Shown piece by piece: positions 16,160 to 27,939 of a DNA stretch of 64,000 nucleotides. The notes below the pieces were generated by a model. It did not search any database. It was not told the origin of the DNA and worked only from the letters and a program-made list of their open reading frames with translations. Every line of letters starts with the position of its first letter. Within the stretch, counting starts at the first letter, position 1. Origin of the DNA: Methylomicrobium sp. wino1 (GTDB lineage Bacteria > Pseudomonadota > Gammaproteobacteria > Methylococcales > Methylomonadaceae); contig NZ_CP024202.1 of assembly GCF_003932755.1 (NCBI RefSeq), positions 2,046,001 to 2,110,000 on the forward strand. The letters are read 5' to 3'. Both the position numbers and the translations under genes were made by a program.

Positions 16160-16586
16160 AATGGCTTTCCGTTGAGCTAGTGTGTATCATGACGGATAGT
16201 ATATAAGAAAATACTAATATTAAATAGGTTTTAGAATCGAGTCGATAATACCGCATCGTAAACGTATTTATTTACATCCCCTATCGTTCCCACGCTCCAG
16301 CGTGGGAATGCAGCCCGAGACGCTCTAGCGTCTCGTACCGCTGGAGCGGTACTCAGGCGTTCCCACGCAGAGCGTGGGAACGATAACTACTCCCTTTATA
16401 CTCAAGAATTATACTCATCGTAGATGAAAATTCGGCCTCGGCGTGCCCGTAAAGGACGCCGTAAACCCAGCACCTAAATTCCATAGTTCATTAGCTATGG
16501 TTAACTATCTGGGATAATTTAGGTGCTGAGTGAACGGCGGTCCTCAATAGACACATCCCATACCTTTTTATTCTTAGACGGTTTTT
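16160..16586. repeat. Intergenic repeats: type D palindrome and family B element
   Basis: A type D block at 16283-16383 (GTTCCCACGCTCCAGCGTGG, inner GAGACGCTCTAGCGTCTC, closing CCCACGCAGAGCGTGGG). A 65-bp family B palindrome follows at about 16470-16534, flanked by GGACGCCGTAAA and TGAACGGCGGTCC, a remnant of the A/C core. No gene recognised. Confidence 0.8.
16470..16534. repeat. 65-bp palindromic family B element
   Basis: Ends CCCAGCACCTAAATT and rc CTCAGCACCTAAATT with an inner CCATAG/CTATGG hairpin. It is a close inverted-orientation match to 33442-33506. It separates GGACGCCGTAAA from TGAACGGCGGTCC, suggesting insertion into a family A/C core. Confidence 0.8.
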
Positions 16587-19500
16587 TCACTCAAAAGGGG
16601 GTAGGATATTATTAATATCAATAACTATTTTTTCCGGAGAGTCGCTAAAATCATCGCGTAATTCGTAAAACGCCTTTTCGAGTAGAAATAGGTCGATCAG
16701 ACCGCGCGGAACTGTATTTTTTGCGAACAAGTCGCTACCGCTTACCGCTTCATCATAGGCAGCGAGGAAAGTGCGTTTAACCTCTGCTTTCCAGTCCCGC
16801 ATCATGGGTTCTAGTTTGGCGATATCATTGGGCCGTTCAATGCTGGCGAGCGTCATGGCTTTATGGGCCGCACGGTTCAAGGATCTTAGCACATCCGCCA
16901 CATCTCTTAACGGCGAATGTTTTCGATGTCGGCCGCCGCGTAATTGCGCCGGATCGCTCTCGAAGTCGGTAAATAAGAAATCGTTTTCGGTCAGCAGCAC
17001 ATGCCCCAGATGAAGATTTCCATGATAGCGGATTTTAACTCCTTTTACCGGTCCGGAAATACTAGCTTTCATTCGCTCAATCAGCGCCCCGCGTTGTTCG
17101 AGTAAAGGGCGTAGCGCTGTTTGAACCGATTCATCGAGCTCGTTCAGGCGATGTTCGAGTAAATCCAGCGTTGATGCCGCTTCGGTTTGCGCTTGACGCA
17201 CCCAGTCCGATAGGTCTTCGTCGCTGATTGGTTCGGGATCGAAAGCGGGAGTATCTGTTACCGTGCCCAATGCATGATGCAGTTCGCCTGTGCGTCGACC
17301 GAGCGTTTGAATGAGCATGAGATAGGCGCTATGCTTCTCTGCGGCAAGACAAGGCACAGGTTCCGTCGTGAGACATTCTTCCAGGAATCTTTCCAAATAA
17401 TCGAGTGTGTAGCTCCAACCGTCGCCCTGGTTTTTGACATAGCCTTGCAACACGGCAAGGGTCATAGCATCACCATTCTCGGCCTGATACTCTATGAAAC
17501 CGGCGATGGGCGGCGTATTACGGAATTTTACCGTATTGCTTAAAAAGCATCCTATTTCAATTTCCGGATGGCGTCCGATTTGAAGACGTCGATACCCTTT
17601 CAAAAATAACCGATTGTTCAGGGCGACGGTCGTTTTATTATCTTTCGTATGAGGCGGTTGTGCGGCTAGTTTGCCCGTCTCTTTTCCTGCGCATTCGTCA
17701 AATGCGTCGGTCGGTGAACAGTAAATGACTCCTTGTTCGCAGGTGATTGTTCGGTCGGCGCCAATGGCCTGGACAAGTGCTTGGCAAAATGCCTCGTCGG
17801 CAAATGCATCGCCTAAAATGCCTACTTGAGATTGCTGGCGTACTTTAGCCACGGTGAAAGGCGTTAAGTCATGCAGCCGTTTCAGGTCGTGATTTTCCCA
17901 TGCCAGCGCGAGCGGTAAAAAACAATGAAAAGGCTCTCCGGACTTGTGTTCGACACGGGCCAGGGTGAGTAACCACGTATTGTCTTCCGGTCCCCATTCG
18001 GAATAATCGCTAATATGCACACGGTCGAGCGATTCGCTGCTGATTTCACCATGCCAGTTTTGCGCGGCGACAAAGCCCGGTAACGCGTTTTCTTCGAGTT
18101 GAGTGCGCGCTTTTTTCGACATGGCAATACGCCAGGATTCGTCTTGGTTTCGAAAAAAACTGTGCCAGCCATCGAATAGCACTAGCGTCGGTAACTCCTC
18201 GGGTAATAAGTGTTCCTCGTGCCAAGCCGGCACGTCTTCGCTACGGGCCAGCCTGAACCAATAGTAATTATAGCCGGGCAGGGTAAGTAGGTAAGGTAAT
18301 TCGCCGATAGGCGGAAAAGCCGTGTGTCCGAGCATTTCCACCGGCACGCATCCTTTATAGGACGAAAGATCCAATTCGACCGCCTGCGCGGCTCGCGACA
18401 AGTTGCTGACGCATAGGATAATGTCGTCTTCGTATAACCTCAGATAGGCGAGAATCTTGCGATTGCCGGGGTGTAAAAAAACCAGTTCGCCGCGCCCGAA
18501 TGCCTGGTGATTTTTTCGCAATGTCAAAACATGCTTCATCCAATTGAGCAACGAAGAGCGGTCGCGCAACTGCGCCTCGACATTGACCGCCCCATAGCCA
18601 TAGATCGGGTCCATGATCGGAGGCAGATACAGTCGCTGCGGGTCGGCGCGGGAGAAACCGCCGTTACGATCGGGGCTCCATTGCATGGGGGTCCTGACGC
18701 CATTGCGGTCGCCTAGAAAAATATTGTCGCCCATGCCGATTTCGTCGCCGTAATAAATGATGGGCGAGCCCGGCATGGATAGCAGTAAGCTGTTCATCAG
18801 CTTGATTTTATCCAGCTCGTTATCCATCAGCGGGGCCAGCCGACGCCGAATTCCGACATTCAGGCGCGCGCGAGGGTCGCTGACATAGATTTGATACATA
18901 TAATCGCGCTCTTTGTCGGTGACCATCTCCAGGGTCAATTCGTCATGATTGCGCAGGAATATGGCCCATTGACAGTTTTCGGGAATAGTTGGAGTCTGCC
19001 GCATGATATCGACAACAGGATGACGGTCTTCTTGCGCGATAGCCATGTAAATTCGAGGCATGAGCGGGAAATGATAGGCCATGTGGCACTCGTCGCCATC
19101 ACTGAAATAATCCCGGACATTTTCCGGCCATTGATTGACTTCGGCGAGAAACACGCAATGCGGATAGTGTTCATCGACAATCGCACGCATTTGTTTGATC
19201 ACGTCATGCGTTTCCGGTAAATTTTCGTTGTTGGTTCCCTCTCGAACGCATAGATAGGGAATGGCGTCTAGGCGCATGCCGTCAACGCCTTGATCCAACC
19301 AGAAACGCATCAATTTGATCACCGCTTTGACGACCTGGGGGTTGTTGAAATTGAGATCCGGTTGGTGAGAAAAAAAGCGATGCCAGTAATAGGCATGAGC
19401 CTCATCGTCCCAAGTCCAATTCGATTTTTCGGTATCCTCGAAAATAATTCGCGTTTCGGGGAATTTTTGGTTGGTTTCGCTCCAGATATAAAAGTCGCGC

Positions 19501-19931
19501 TTGCCGGAGCCCGGCGGCGCTTTTTTCGCAGCTTGAAACCACGGATGCTGATCCGATGTGTGATTGATGACCAGTTCCGTGATGACCTTAAAGCCCCTGC
19601 GGTGGGCTTCTTTCATGAAACGCTTGAAATCGTCCATACAGCCGTAATCCGGATGAATGTTGCGATAGTCGGCTATGTCGTATCCGTCGTCGCGCAGCGG
19701 CGAAGGGTAAAAAGGCAGTAACCAGAGCGTGTTTACCCCGAGATCTTGCAGGTAATCGAGCTTCTGTATCAATCCTTCGAAATCGCCCATGCCGTTATTG
19801 TCGCTGTCGAAAAAAGCCTTGATGTGCAGTTCGTAAATGACGGCATCTTTGAACCACAACGGGTCGTTTTCCCAGTCCGGTTTGTCGCCGTTGAACGGTT
19901 GTTCAAATTTACTGCTTTCTGTTTTAGTCAT
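16587..19931 (-). CDS. treS: Trehalose synthase (maltose alpha-D-glucosyltransferase) fused to maltokinase
   Basis: 1114 residues, the usual length of the TreS-Mak (Pep2) fusion. Residues about 1-560 form a GH13 domain: WFKDAVIYELHIKAFFDSD, VITELVINHTSDQHPWF, the nucleophile region GVDGMRLDAIPYL, FLAEVNQWPENV with the acid-base Glu, and FLRNHDELTLEM. The C-terminal half is a maltokinase, with YHGNLHLGHVLL as catalytic loop and LFTDFESDP as metal motif. It interconverts trehalose and maltose and makes maltose 1-phosphate, the GlgE substrate for alpha-glucan. No glgE or other glycogen gene is nearby, and it appears monocistronic. Confidence 0.93.
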   Translation of the reverse strand: MTKTESSKFEQPFNGDKPDWENDPLWFKDAVIYELHIKAFFDSDNNGMGDFEGLIQKLDYLQDLGVNTLWLLPFYPSPLRDDGYDIADYRNIHPDYGCMDDFKRFMKEAHRRGFKVITELVINHTSDQHPWFQAAKKAPPGSGKRDFYIWSETNQKFPETRIIFEDTEKSNWTWDDEAHAYYWHRFFSHQPDLNFNNPQVVKAVIKLMRFWLDQGVDGMRLDAIPYLCVREGTNNENLPETHDVIKQMRAIVDEHYPHCVFLAEVNQWPENVRDYFSDGDECHMAYHFPLMPRIYMAIAQEDRHPVVDIMRQTPTIPENCQWAIFLRNHDELTLEMVTDKERDYMYQIYVSDPRARLNVGIRRRLAPLMDNELDKIKLMNSLLLSMPGSPIIYYGDEIGMGDNIFLGDRNGVRTPMQWSPDRNGGFSRADPQRLYLPPIMDPIYGYGAVNVEAQLRDRSSLLNWMKHVLTLRKNHQAFGRGELVFLHPGNRKILAYLRLYEDDIILCVSNLSRAAQAVELDLSSYKGCVPVEMLGHTAFPPIGELPYLLTLPGYNYYWFRLARSEDVPAWHEEHLLPEELPTLVLFDGWHSFFRNQDESWRIAMSKKARTQLEENALPGFVAAQNWHGEISSESLDRVHISDYSEWGPEDNTWLLTLARVEHKSGEPFHCFLPLALAWENHDLKRLHDLTPFTVAKVRQQSQVGILGDAFADEAFCQALVQAIGADRTITCEQGVIYCSPTDAFDECAGKETGKLAAQPPHTKDNKTTVALNNRLFLKGYRRLQIGRHPEIEIGCFLSNTVKFRNTPPIAGFIEYQAENGDAMTLAVLQGYVKNQGDGWSYTLDYLERFLEECLTTEPVPCLAAEKHSAYLMLIQTLGRRTGELHHALGTVTDTPAFDPEPISDEDLSDWVRQAQTEAASTLDLLEHRLNELDESVQTALRPLLEQRGALIERMKASISGPVKGVKIRYHGNLHLGHVLLTENDFLFTDFESDPAQLRGGRHRKHSPLRDVADVLRSLNRAAHKAMTLASIERPNDIAKLEPMMRDWKAEVKRTFLAAYDEAVSGSDLFAKNTVPRGLIDLFLLEKAFYELRDDFSDSPEKIVIDINNILPPFE

Positions 19932-20306
19932 GGCCTTTTTCTGCAGTAGTGAAAGGGGGCAATACCAACGTCCCGACGCTTACCGGTAAATATAAAACAG
20001 CCGGCGCTTCGGCTCAATACGGTTAATGAGAGTTTAGCACGCACATCTTTATCCTAACGTGCCCGGTTGCTGTTTTTCTGGTTCCCACGGTCCTCCACCC
20101 ATACCTTGGCAGCCGAGGCAAGATCGGTATGCATTCCCGCGCTGGAGCGGTGGGAACGAGGAAACTCAAACGACGGCGTCGCTCGCACAAAAGATTTCAA
20201 CAAAAGATTGCCGGACGGGAATAATTAAAAGCCATGCGGATTTTGAGTTTTTAGACCCTGCCCGCCAGTGATACAATACAACTTTCCAACCACGCCATTA
20301 CCCAGG
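19932..20306. repeat. Intergenic region between divergent genes with a type D palindrome
   Basis: Holds the promoters of treS (minus) and the large oxidoreductase (plus). A type D element lies at about 20078-20162 (CTGGTTCCCACGGTCC ... GAGCGGTGGGAACGAGG) with an inner ACCTTGGCAGCCGAGGCAAGA hairpin-like part. No further gene is seen. Confidence 0.6.
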
Positions 20307-23300
20307 ATGTCAGTGGATTCCGAACTCTCCCCCTTTGTTGCCGAAGCGTCGCCCGAGCGGCTGCGCGAAATTCCCTATAACTATACTTCTTTTTCCGACC
20401 GCGAGATCGTCATTCGATTGCTCGGCGAAGAGAACTGGCAGATCATCGAGTCGCTACGCGGCGAACGCATGACCGGCCGTTCCGCGCGGATGCTGTTTGA
20501 AGTGCTCGGCGATATTTGGGCGGTTCAGCGAAATCCCTATCTCGAGGACGATTTGCTGAACAACCGCAAACGCCGTAAGGCTTTGCTCGACGCCTTGCGC
20601 CACCGTCTGCGGCAAATGGAAATGCGCCATGCCGAATACGAAAACGAATATCCGGACCGGGCCCGACGCGTGGCGTTGCTGATCGAAGCGACGCATCAGG
20701 CCGTGAACGAATTCGAGGCGCATTTCGACCGCACCCGAGAAATGCGCCGCAAAGCGCTTGCCTTGTTTTCGAAGCATACGCACAAAGACAACATCGGTTT
20801 CGACGGTTTTGCCCGCGTGTCTCATGTGACCGATGCGACCGACTGGCGGGTCGAATATCCGTTCGTCGTGTTGTATCCGACCAGCGAAAAAGAAGTCGGC
20901 CAATTAGTGCGCGATTGCATCAAACTCGGCCTGACCATCATTCCGCGCGGCGGCGGTACCGGCTACACCGGCGGTGCGGTGCCGCTGACCCCTTACTCGG
21001 CCGTAATCAATACCGAAAAATTGCTGGACATGGGGCCGATCGAACCGCAATCCCAATTACCGGGCGTCGAGCAGACTTATGCGACGATACATACCGGCGC
21101 GGGCGTCGTAACTCGGCGCGTAATGGACATGGCCGAAAACGCCGGCTTGGTGTTCGCCTGCGACCCGACTTCGGCCGATGCTTCGTGCATCGGCGGCAAT
21201 GTCGCGATGAACGCCGGTGGTAAAAAGGCCGTGCTGTGGGGGACCGCGCTGGATAACTTGGTATCCTGGCGCATGGTGACGCCGGACGGCAATTGGCTCG
21301 AAGTCGAGCGTATCCATCACAATTTCGGTAAGATTCACGACCAGGAACTTGTTACCTTTACCTTGAAGCGTTTCGATGCCAAAGCCAAGGAGTTGTTGTC
21401 CGAAGAGCGACTCGAGATTCCCGGCGCGAAATTTCGCCGGGACGGCTTGGGCAAGGATGTGACCGATAAGTTTCTCGGCGGCCTGCCTGGCATACAAAAA
21501 GAAGGCTGCGATGGCATCATCACGTCGGCGCGCTGGATATTGCATAAAATGCCGGCCTTTACGCGCACGTTTTGCCTGGAGTTTTTCGGCCAGGTCCGCG
21601 ATTCGGTGCCGGCCATCGTCGAGATTCGGGATTTTCTGGCGGCCTTGCCGAAAAGCGGCAACGACAGGGTAATGCTGGCCGGGCTCGAACATTTGGACGA
21701 GCGTTATGTCAAGGCGGTCGGCTATGCCGGCAAGGCCAAGCATCGCGGTCGGCCGAAAATGGTGTTGATCGGCGACATCGTCGGCGACGACGATCATCAA
21801 GTCGCCTTGGCCGCCTCGGAAGTCGTCAGATTATGCAATGCGCGCGGCGCCGAAGGCTTCGTTGCGGTCAGTCCCGAGTCGCGCCGGACCTTCTGGCTCG
21901 ACCGGGCGCGCACCGCGGCGATCGCGAAACATACCAACGCTTTTAAAATCAATGAAGACGTCGTGATACCGCTGCCGCGCATGGGCGATTATTGCGACGG
22001 CATCGAACGCATCAATATCGAATTGTCGTTGCATAACAAACTGCGCTTGTGCGATGCCTTGATTGATTTGTTCGAAGGCGATCTGCCGTTGCGTTCCTAT
22101 GAGGACGGCGTCGATAAAACCGATTTGATCGGCGAACGGCGCGGCCATGCCTTGATGGTGGTTGCCGAAGTTCGCGAGCGTTGGCAATGGCTCTATGATA
22201 ATTTGGACTTGTCGTTGCCGCAGGCCGAGGCCTTATTTGCCCAATACGGTATCGTTGCCGGCGAATTGACCAACCTGACCGAGCAGCCGACCTTGTTTCA
22301 CCGCCTGCAGGATTATTCGTTGCGAGTGTCCTGGAAACAGGAATTGTTACCGCGCCTGAAAGAAATATTCGTCGGCGACAATTTTCGACCGGTTGTCGAA
22401 CGCATCGAGGCGGCGCATAAAGAGGTGTTGCGCGGAAGGGTATTCGTGGCGTTGCACATGCATGCCGGCGACGGCAACGTGCATACCAATCTGCCGGTCA
22501 ACTCCGATAATTATGAAATGCTCCAGGAAGCCAACGCGGCGGTGGCGCGCATCATGGCTTTGGCGCGCTCTTTGGGCGGCGTGATTTCCGGCGAACACGG
22601 CATTGGTATCACCAAATACGAATTTCTGACCGACGAGGAGCTGGCCGGATTCCACGATTACAAGCAACGCATCGACCCGGAAGGCCGCTTCAATCGCGGC
22701 AAGTTGATGCCCGGTTCCGATCTGAGCTCTGCCTATACGACTTCGTTCAATCTGATGGGTTTCGAGTCGTTGATCATGCAACAAAGCGACATCGGCGCGA
22801 TCTCCGATTCGGTTAAGGATTGTTTGCGTTGCGGTAAATGCAAGCCGGTTTGCTCGACGCATGTGCCGCGGGCGAATCTATTGTACTCGCCGCGTAACAA
22901 AATTTTGGCAACCTCGCTGTTGATCGAGGCTTTTTTGTACGAAGAGCAGACCCGGCGCGGCATTTCGATCACGCACTGGAAGGAATTCGAAGACGTCTCC
23001 GATCATTGCACAGTCTGTCATAAGTGCTTCAACCCGTGCCCGGTCGATATCGATTTCGGCGATGTATCGATGAACATGCGCAATCTTTTGCGCAAAATGG
23101 GCAAGCAAAGTTTCAACCCGGTCAAGACCGCGGCGATCGCGTTTTTGTCGACCGGCCGGCCGAGCAGCGTCAAGTTGATGCGTAAACTATTGATCGAATG
23201 GTCTTATAAAGCGCAGCGCTTGGGTAACTTCTTCCTCAGGCCTTGGGGCAAGGCGCAGCTCAAGCGACCGCCGTCGTCGACAGGCAAGCCGGAAATGAAA

Positions 23301-24224
23301 GAGTATGTGATTCATTTCACCAACCGGAAAATGCCCGGCAAGTTGCCGTCGAAAACGTCCAGAGCTCTGCTCGGCATCGAAAGCGATCAAATCGTGCCGA
23401 TCATTCGCGACCCGAACAAGACCCGGACCGATTCTGAAGCGGTCTTTTATTTCCCGGGCTGCGGCTCCGAACGCTTGTTTTCGCAGGTGGGTCTGGCGAC
23501 GCAGGCGATGCTCTATGAAATCGGCGTGCAAACCGTGCTGCCGCCGGGCTATTTATGCTGCGGTTTTCCTCAGCGCGCGGCCGGTCAATTCGACAAGGCG
23601 CAACAAATCACGACCGACAACCGCGTGTTGTTTCATCGGGTCGCGACCACGCTCAATTATCTCGATATCAAGACCGTCGTGGTCAGTTGCGGCACCTGCC
23701 TGGATCAGTTGGTCGATTACGAATTCGAAAAGATTTTTCCCGGCTGCCGCATGATCGACATTCACGAATATCTGCTCGAGAAAGGCGTGAAACTGGAGGG
23801 CGTCAACGGCCGTCGTTATTTATACCACGACCCATGTCACAGTCCGATGCAACAACAGGATGCGATGAAGACCGTCAACGGATTGCTCGGCGCGCCGGTC
23901 AATAAATCCGAGCGTTGCTGCGGCGAATCCGGAACCTTGGCGGTCGCGCGCCCCGATATTTCGACACAGGTGCGTTACCGCAAATCTGTCGAACTGCACC
24001 GCGACACCGCGAAACTCCGCGCCGACGATTATGACGGGCCGGTGAAGATGTTGACCTCGTGCCCATCCTGCCTGCAAGGCTTGCAGCGTTACAAGGGCGA
24101 CGTCGATCAGCTCGAAGTCGATTACATCGTCGTCGAAATCGCCCGGCATGTTCTCGGCGAGAATTGGATGAAAAGCTATATCAAGCAAGCGGCCAAGGGC
24201 GGGATTGAACGGGTTTTGGTTTGA
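20307..24224 (+). CDS. Giant FAD-linked oxidase / Fe-S (GlcD-GlcF-like) oxidoreductase with DUF3683
   Basis: 1305 residues from ATG 20307; a GTG at 20268 is an alternative start. Order: N-terminal DUF3683-like region (about 1-190), FAD-binding PCMH domain with [18 protein letters not shown] and [16 protein letters not shown]-oxidase C-terminal domain with [15 protein letters not shown] and [13 protein letters not shown], then two 4Fe-4S motifs ([11 protein letters not shown] about 839, [12 protein letters not shown] about 900) and two CCG domains ([40 protein letters not shown]). This is D-lactate/glycolate dehydrogenase architecture in one chain. Substrate and electron acceptor are unknown. 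It stands alone. Confidence 0.88.
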   Translation: MSVDSELSPFVAEASPERLREIPYNYTSFSDREIVIRLLGEENWQIIESLRGERMTGRSARMLFEVLGDIWAVQRNPYLEDDLLNNRKRRKALLDALRHRLRQMEMRHAEYENEYPDRARRVALLIEATHQAVNEFEAHFDRTREMRRKALALFSKHTHKDNIGFDGFARVSHVTDATDWRVEYPFVVLYPTSEKEVGQLVRDCIKLGLTIIPRGGGTGYTGGAVPLTPYSAVINTEKLLDMGPIEPQSQLPGVEQTYATIHTGAGVVTRRVMDMAENAGLVFACDPTSADASCIGGNVAMNAGGKKAVLWGTALDNLVSWRMVTPDGNWLEVERIHHNFGKIHDQELVTFTLKRFDAKAKELLSEERLEIPGAKFRRDGLGKDVTDKFLGGLPGIQKEGCDGIITSARWILHKMPAFTRTFCLEFFGQVRDSVPAIVEIRDFLAALPKSGNDRVMLAGLEHLDERYVKAVGYAGKAKHRGRPKMVLIGDIVGDDDHQVALAASEVVRLCNARGAEGFVAVSPESRRTFWLDRARTAAIAKHTNAFKINEDVVIPLPRMGDYCDGIERINIELSLHNKLRLCDALIDLFEGDLPLRSYEDGVDKTDLIGERRGHALMVVAEVRERWQWLYDNLDLSLPQAEALFAQYGIVAGELTNLTEQPTLFHRLQDYSLRVSWKQELLPRLKEIFVGDNFRPVVERIEAAHKEVLRGRVFVALHMHAGDGNVHTNLPVNSDNYEMLQEANAAVARIMALARSLGGVISGEHGIGITKYEFLTDEELAGFHDYKQRIDPEGRFNRGKLMPGSDLSSAYTTSFNLMGFESLIMQQSDIGAISDSVKDCLRCGKCKPVCSTHVPRANLLYSPRNKILATSLLIEAFLYEEQTRRGISITHWKEFEDVSDHCTVCHKCFNPCPVDIDFGDVSMNMRNLLRKMGKQSFNPVKTAAIAFLSTGRPSSVKLMRKLLIEWSYKAQRLGNFFLRPWGKAQLKRPPSSTGKPEMKEYVIHFTNRKMPGKLPSKTSRALLGIESDQIVPIIRDPNKTRTDSEAVFYFPGCGSERLFSQVGLATQAMLYEIGVQTVLPPGYLCCGFPQRAAGQFDKAQQITTDNRVLFHRVATTLNYLDIKTVVVSCGTCLDQLVDYEFEKIFPGCRMIDIHEYLLEKGVKLEGVNGRRYLYHDPCHSPMQQQDAMKTVNGLLGAPVNKSERCCGESGTLAVARPDISTQVRYRKSVELHRDTAKLRADDYDGPVKMLTSCPSCLQGLQRYKGDVDQLEVDYIVVEIARHVLGENWMKSYIKQAAKGGIERVLV

Positions 24225-24621
24225 TTATGGTTAGCGGTTAGTAGGGAGCTGATGGCAGTCGCTTCCGCGGAACGGGTTATTCAACCCGTCCTCAACGTTT
24301 CGGCTTGCTTTGACCTCGGTCGAAACGTATAGGACGGAGTGGCAAGCCCCGTCTTGCCATGAGGGCGCTACCGCAAAGGGTAAATAGTACTGTGGGAGCG
24401 ATCCCCAGATCGCGATCATCGAGGTCCATATTGCTAAAAAACGCTCAACGGAGTCGAAGCCGTAATGCCAAAGCTTTGAAAAAAGGCGGCTAACCGTTGT
24501 AGGTTTCGAAAAAGACAAAGACAACTTAAACGATGCGGGCTTCGATATCGCGACGAAGGCGTCGCTCCCACAAACGATTTCTTCTTCTACGGGACGTGTA
24601 ATTTAACCCGTCCCGTCATAG
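24225..24621. repeat. Intergenic repeats (heptamer remnant and type E blocks)
   Basis: Begins with heptamer-like AGCGGTTAGTAGGGAGC. Type E blocks follow at about 24392-24425 (TGGGAGCGATCCCCAGATCG) and 24545-24573 (GACGAAGGCGTCGCTCCCAC). No gene recognised. Confidence 0.65.
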
Positions 24622-24831
24622 TAACGATCATTGAAGGTCTAGCCCTCGGCCCGGCAAATGAAAGTGAGAGGCGTGGCGGAGGGTGCGGTTACTCGCTCGA
24701 CAGGACGCCATGAATACGTCCCTGCCGCCGACCGCCTGCCGGTCGAGCAACCGCACTCGCTTCGCAGCCAGTAGCGTTTTGCATATCGAAAAATTAGGTA
24801 AGGAATGCAATACTGCGAACTTTCACAGTAA
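24622..24831. repeat. Family A2 element with a deletion in the core
   Basis: Left end TAACGATCATTGAAGG, right end CGAACTTTCACAGTAA. The core ACAGGACGCCATGAATACGT is followed directly by CTGCCGCCGAC, so the middle part (second hairpin 5' arm) is missing. About 50 bp of unrelated sequence is inserted before the right end. It lies downstream of bpt. Confidence 0.75.
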
Positions 24832-24902
24832 ATAGAAATTAGCCAAAATGGCTTTTTTCGACAGCCTATTCCGGACTTGACTTCGCCTCTTTATATTTGA
24901 AC

Positions 24903-25622
24903 TCAGCGTCTTAAATCGAACGCCTGCCAAACATTATCGATCAGCAGTTCTATCGGTTGGTATTCGATCTTGTAGGCCATTTTTCGGCAATCTTTGATCC
25001 AAAAGCCCAGATACAGCCAATTCAGTTTCAATTGCTTGGCCCATTCTATCTGCCAGAGCACGGCATACATACCGGGGCTTAAATGCGAGAAGTCCGGGTC
25101 AAAAAAGGTATATACCGCCGACAGGGCATTGTCGAGCCGGTCGACGGTCGCGACCGCGATCAATTTGTCGTCAATCAAGAATTCCACAAAAAAAGTATTG
25201 CACCAGCGACTGCCTAAAAAATTTAAATATTCCTCCGGGCTTGATTTCGCCATGCTGCCGTCGCAATGGCGGCTGTTTTGGTAGCGTAAATACAGATCGT
25301 AATGCGCTTGTTCGAATCGGGCCGGTTTGATGACGGTTCGCGTGTCTTGGTTTTTCTTTAAGCAGCGCTGTTGATTGCGTTTGGGTTTGAATTCGGCTAT
25401 AGGAAGCCGGGCAGGGGTGCAGGCTTGGCACTGCGGGCAGCGAGGGGCGTAAACATAGTCGCCGCTACGGCGAAAGCCACGCTCGAGCAAACGCGAATAG
25501 AATGCGCTATTGAGCTCGAAGGAGGGATGCACGAATGCCGAACAAGCAACCCGATCGTCCAGATAACTGCACGCATGCGGTTCTGATAAAAACAATGGGA
25601 TCGTGGTCGTCAGTTTTGCCAT
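24903..25622 (-). CDS. bpt: Aspartate/glutamate leucyltransferase
   Basis: Transfers Leu from Leu-tRNA to N-terminal Asp or Glu, creating substrates for ClpS/ClpAP. 239 residues from MAKLTTTIPLFLSEPH, with the Cys motif APRCPQCQACTPARLPIAEF, RHCDGSMAKSSPEEYLNFL, and LYLGFWIKDCRKMAYK near the C-terminus, all typical of the ATE/Bpt family. The start overlaps the aat stop by 13 bp. The two form a compact N-degron operon. Confidence 0.93.
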   Translation of the reverse strand: MAKLTTTIPLFLSEPHACSYLDDRVACSAFVHPSFELNSAFYSRLLERGFRRSGDYVYAPRCPQCQACTPARLPIAEFKPKRNQQRCLKKNQDTRTVIKPARFEQAHYDLYLRYQNSRHCDGSMAKSSPEEYLNFLGSRWCNTFFVEFLIDDKLIAVATVDRLDNALSAVYTFFDPDFSHLSPGMYAVLWQIEWAKQLKLNWLYLGFWIKDCRKMAYKIEYQPIELLIDNVWQAFDLRR

Positions 25623-26302
25623 GCGTCTGTCGAAGGTTTTGCCGGGCAATAGCGTTTAAGCAAGCCGGAAAAGTCGGTACGGGCGATTTCCTCGGCGCCC
25701 AGGCTCAGCAAATGTTGAGTTTGTACTTGGCAGTCGACGAGCCGATAATTCCATTGTTTTAATTGTCTGGCCAAGGTCACGAAGGCGACTTTGGACGCAT
25801 CGGTTTGTTTGTGAAACATCGATTCGCCGAAAAAAACCTGACCGATCGCGACGCCATACAATCCGCCGACTAGCTCGCCGTCGAACCAAGCCTCTACCGA
25901 ATGAGCCAAGCCTTGATGATGTAAGTCTTGATAGGCTTGCATCATTTCATCGGTGATCCAAGTCCCTGAAGACGCTTGGCGCGGTTCGGCGCAGCAGGCC
26001 ATGACTTGATCGAAGGCACGGTCGAATGTAACGGTAAAAAGTCCTTTACGCAAGGTTTTGGCAAGGCTGCGAGAGATATTGACTCGGTCCGGAAATAAAA
26101 CCAATCTCGGGTCGGGCGACCACCAAAGGATTGGTTCGCCGGGGTTGTACCATGGAAATATTCCGTTTCGATAAGCATTGAGCAGACGTTCGGTAGACAA
26201 ACACCCGCCTAGCGCCAGTAAGCCGTTAGGTTCTTCGAGGGCTTTGTATAGCGGGGGAAACGGCTGATTCGGACGAAACGGGTCGAGTACGGTCAATTGC
26301 AT
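25610..26302 (-). CDS. aat: Leucyl/phenylalanyl-tRNA-protein transferase
   Basis: Adds Leu or Phe to proteins starting with Lys or Arg, in the N-degron pathway. 230 residues with FPPLYKALEEPNGLLALGG, RNGIFPWYNPGEPILWWSPD, GTWITDEMMQAY and GLYGVAIGQVFFGESMF, the family signatures. It is first of a two-gene operon with bpt. Confidence 0.95.
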   Translation of the reverse strand: MQLTVLDPFRPNQPFPPLYKALEEPNGLLALGGCLSTERLLNAYRNGIFPWYNPGEPILWWSPDPRLVLFPDRVNISRSLAKTLRKGLFTVTFDRAFDQVMACCAEPRQASSGTWITDEMMQAYQDLHHQGLAHSVEAWFDGELVGGLYGVAIGQVFFGESMFHKQTDASKVAFVTLARQLKQWNYRLVDCQVQTQHLLSLGAEEIARTDFSGLLKRYCPAKPSTDAWQN

Positions 26303-26807
26303 GGTTTCATGGCTTTATCGAATGATTGTCCTTAGGGTTCCGCCGATTTTGCATTGTTCCCATGTTCTGCGCTCATCCTTATACATAAATCGTAGATACA
26401 GTCTTGCCATCTTAGCTAATGTGACCTCGATACCATGTTATTGTCGACTAACGCACCCGGCTTTCCCTCACCTAGCGTTAGGTGAGGGACGATCTGGGGA
26501 TCGCTCCCACAGAGAGCTTTGCTCTGTGTGGGAATGACTTCTTCGTTATCCCTCTCCTAAGGTTCGGTGAGGGAAAGCCACTGACGTTCAAGAACCGCAA
26601 ATTTTATCAAACATCCTCGTTCCCATCGCTCCAGCGTGGGAATGCATACCGATCATGATTCGGCAGGCAAGGTATGGGTTCCCACGGAGGACCGTGGGAA
26701 CCAGAAAATAGCGTACCCTGCGGGGCTCTAATGTGCCAAAAAAGTTTGCCGTCAATGGCGAAATGACGGGGGTGCTCATTAGTCGAATGAAATCCAAGTG
26801 CGCCGTA
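26303..26807. repeat. Intergenic repeats (types E and D)
   Basis: An inverted pair CCTCACCTAGCGTTAGGTGAGG at about 26466-26488, a type E block (CTGGGGATCGCTCCCACAGA ... CTCTGTGTGGGAATGAC) at about 26490-26537, and a type D palindrome at 26611-26703 (GTTCCCATCGCTCCAGCGTG ... CACGGAGGACCGTGGGAACC). No gene recognised; aat and trxB promoters or ends lie here. Confidence 0.7.
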
Positions 26808-27779
<972 letters not shown>

Positions 27780-27898
27780 TCAGCTTTATCGGAATTGGCA
27801 CGATTATAGCCGTCCGAATGATTTCTGTCTGTAATCGCAATGAAGAGCGTATTCGGGGGCTTAAAATTCAATGGCTTATCATTTTGTTAGCAGTAAGC

Positions 27899-27926
27899 AG
27901 TGAATAGTGAATAGTGAATAGTGAAT
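27899..27926. repeat. Short 7-bp tandem array, AGTGAAT x4
   Basis: Four AGTGAAT units, preceded in phase by AGTAAGC. Same period and similar sequence style as the arrays at 14372 and 14584. Confidence 0.9.
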
Positions 27927-27939
27927 AGTATATTGCCGG

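Noticed and set aside
20454-23531. Several long minus-strand frames opposite the large oxidoreductase
   Set aside because: They are complementary shadows in a GC-biased gene and lack RBS and domains.
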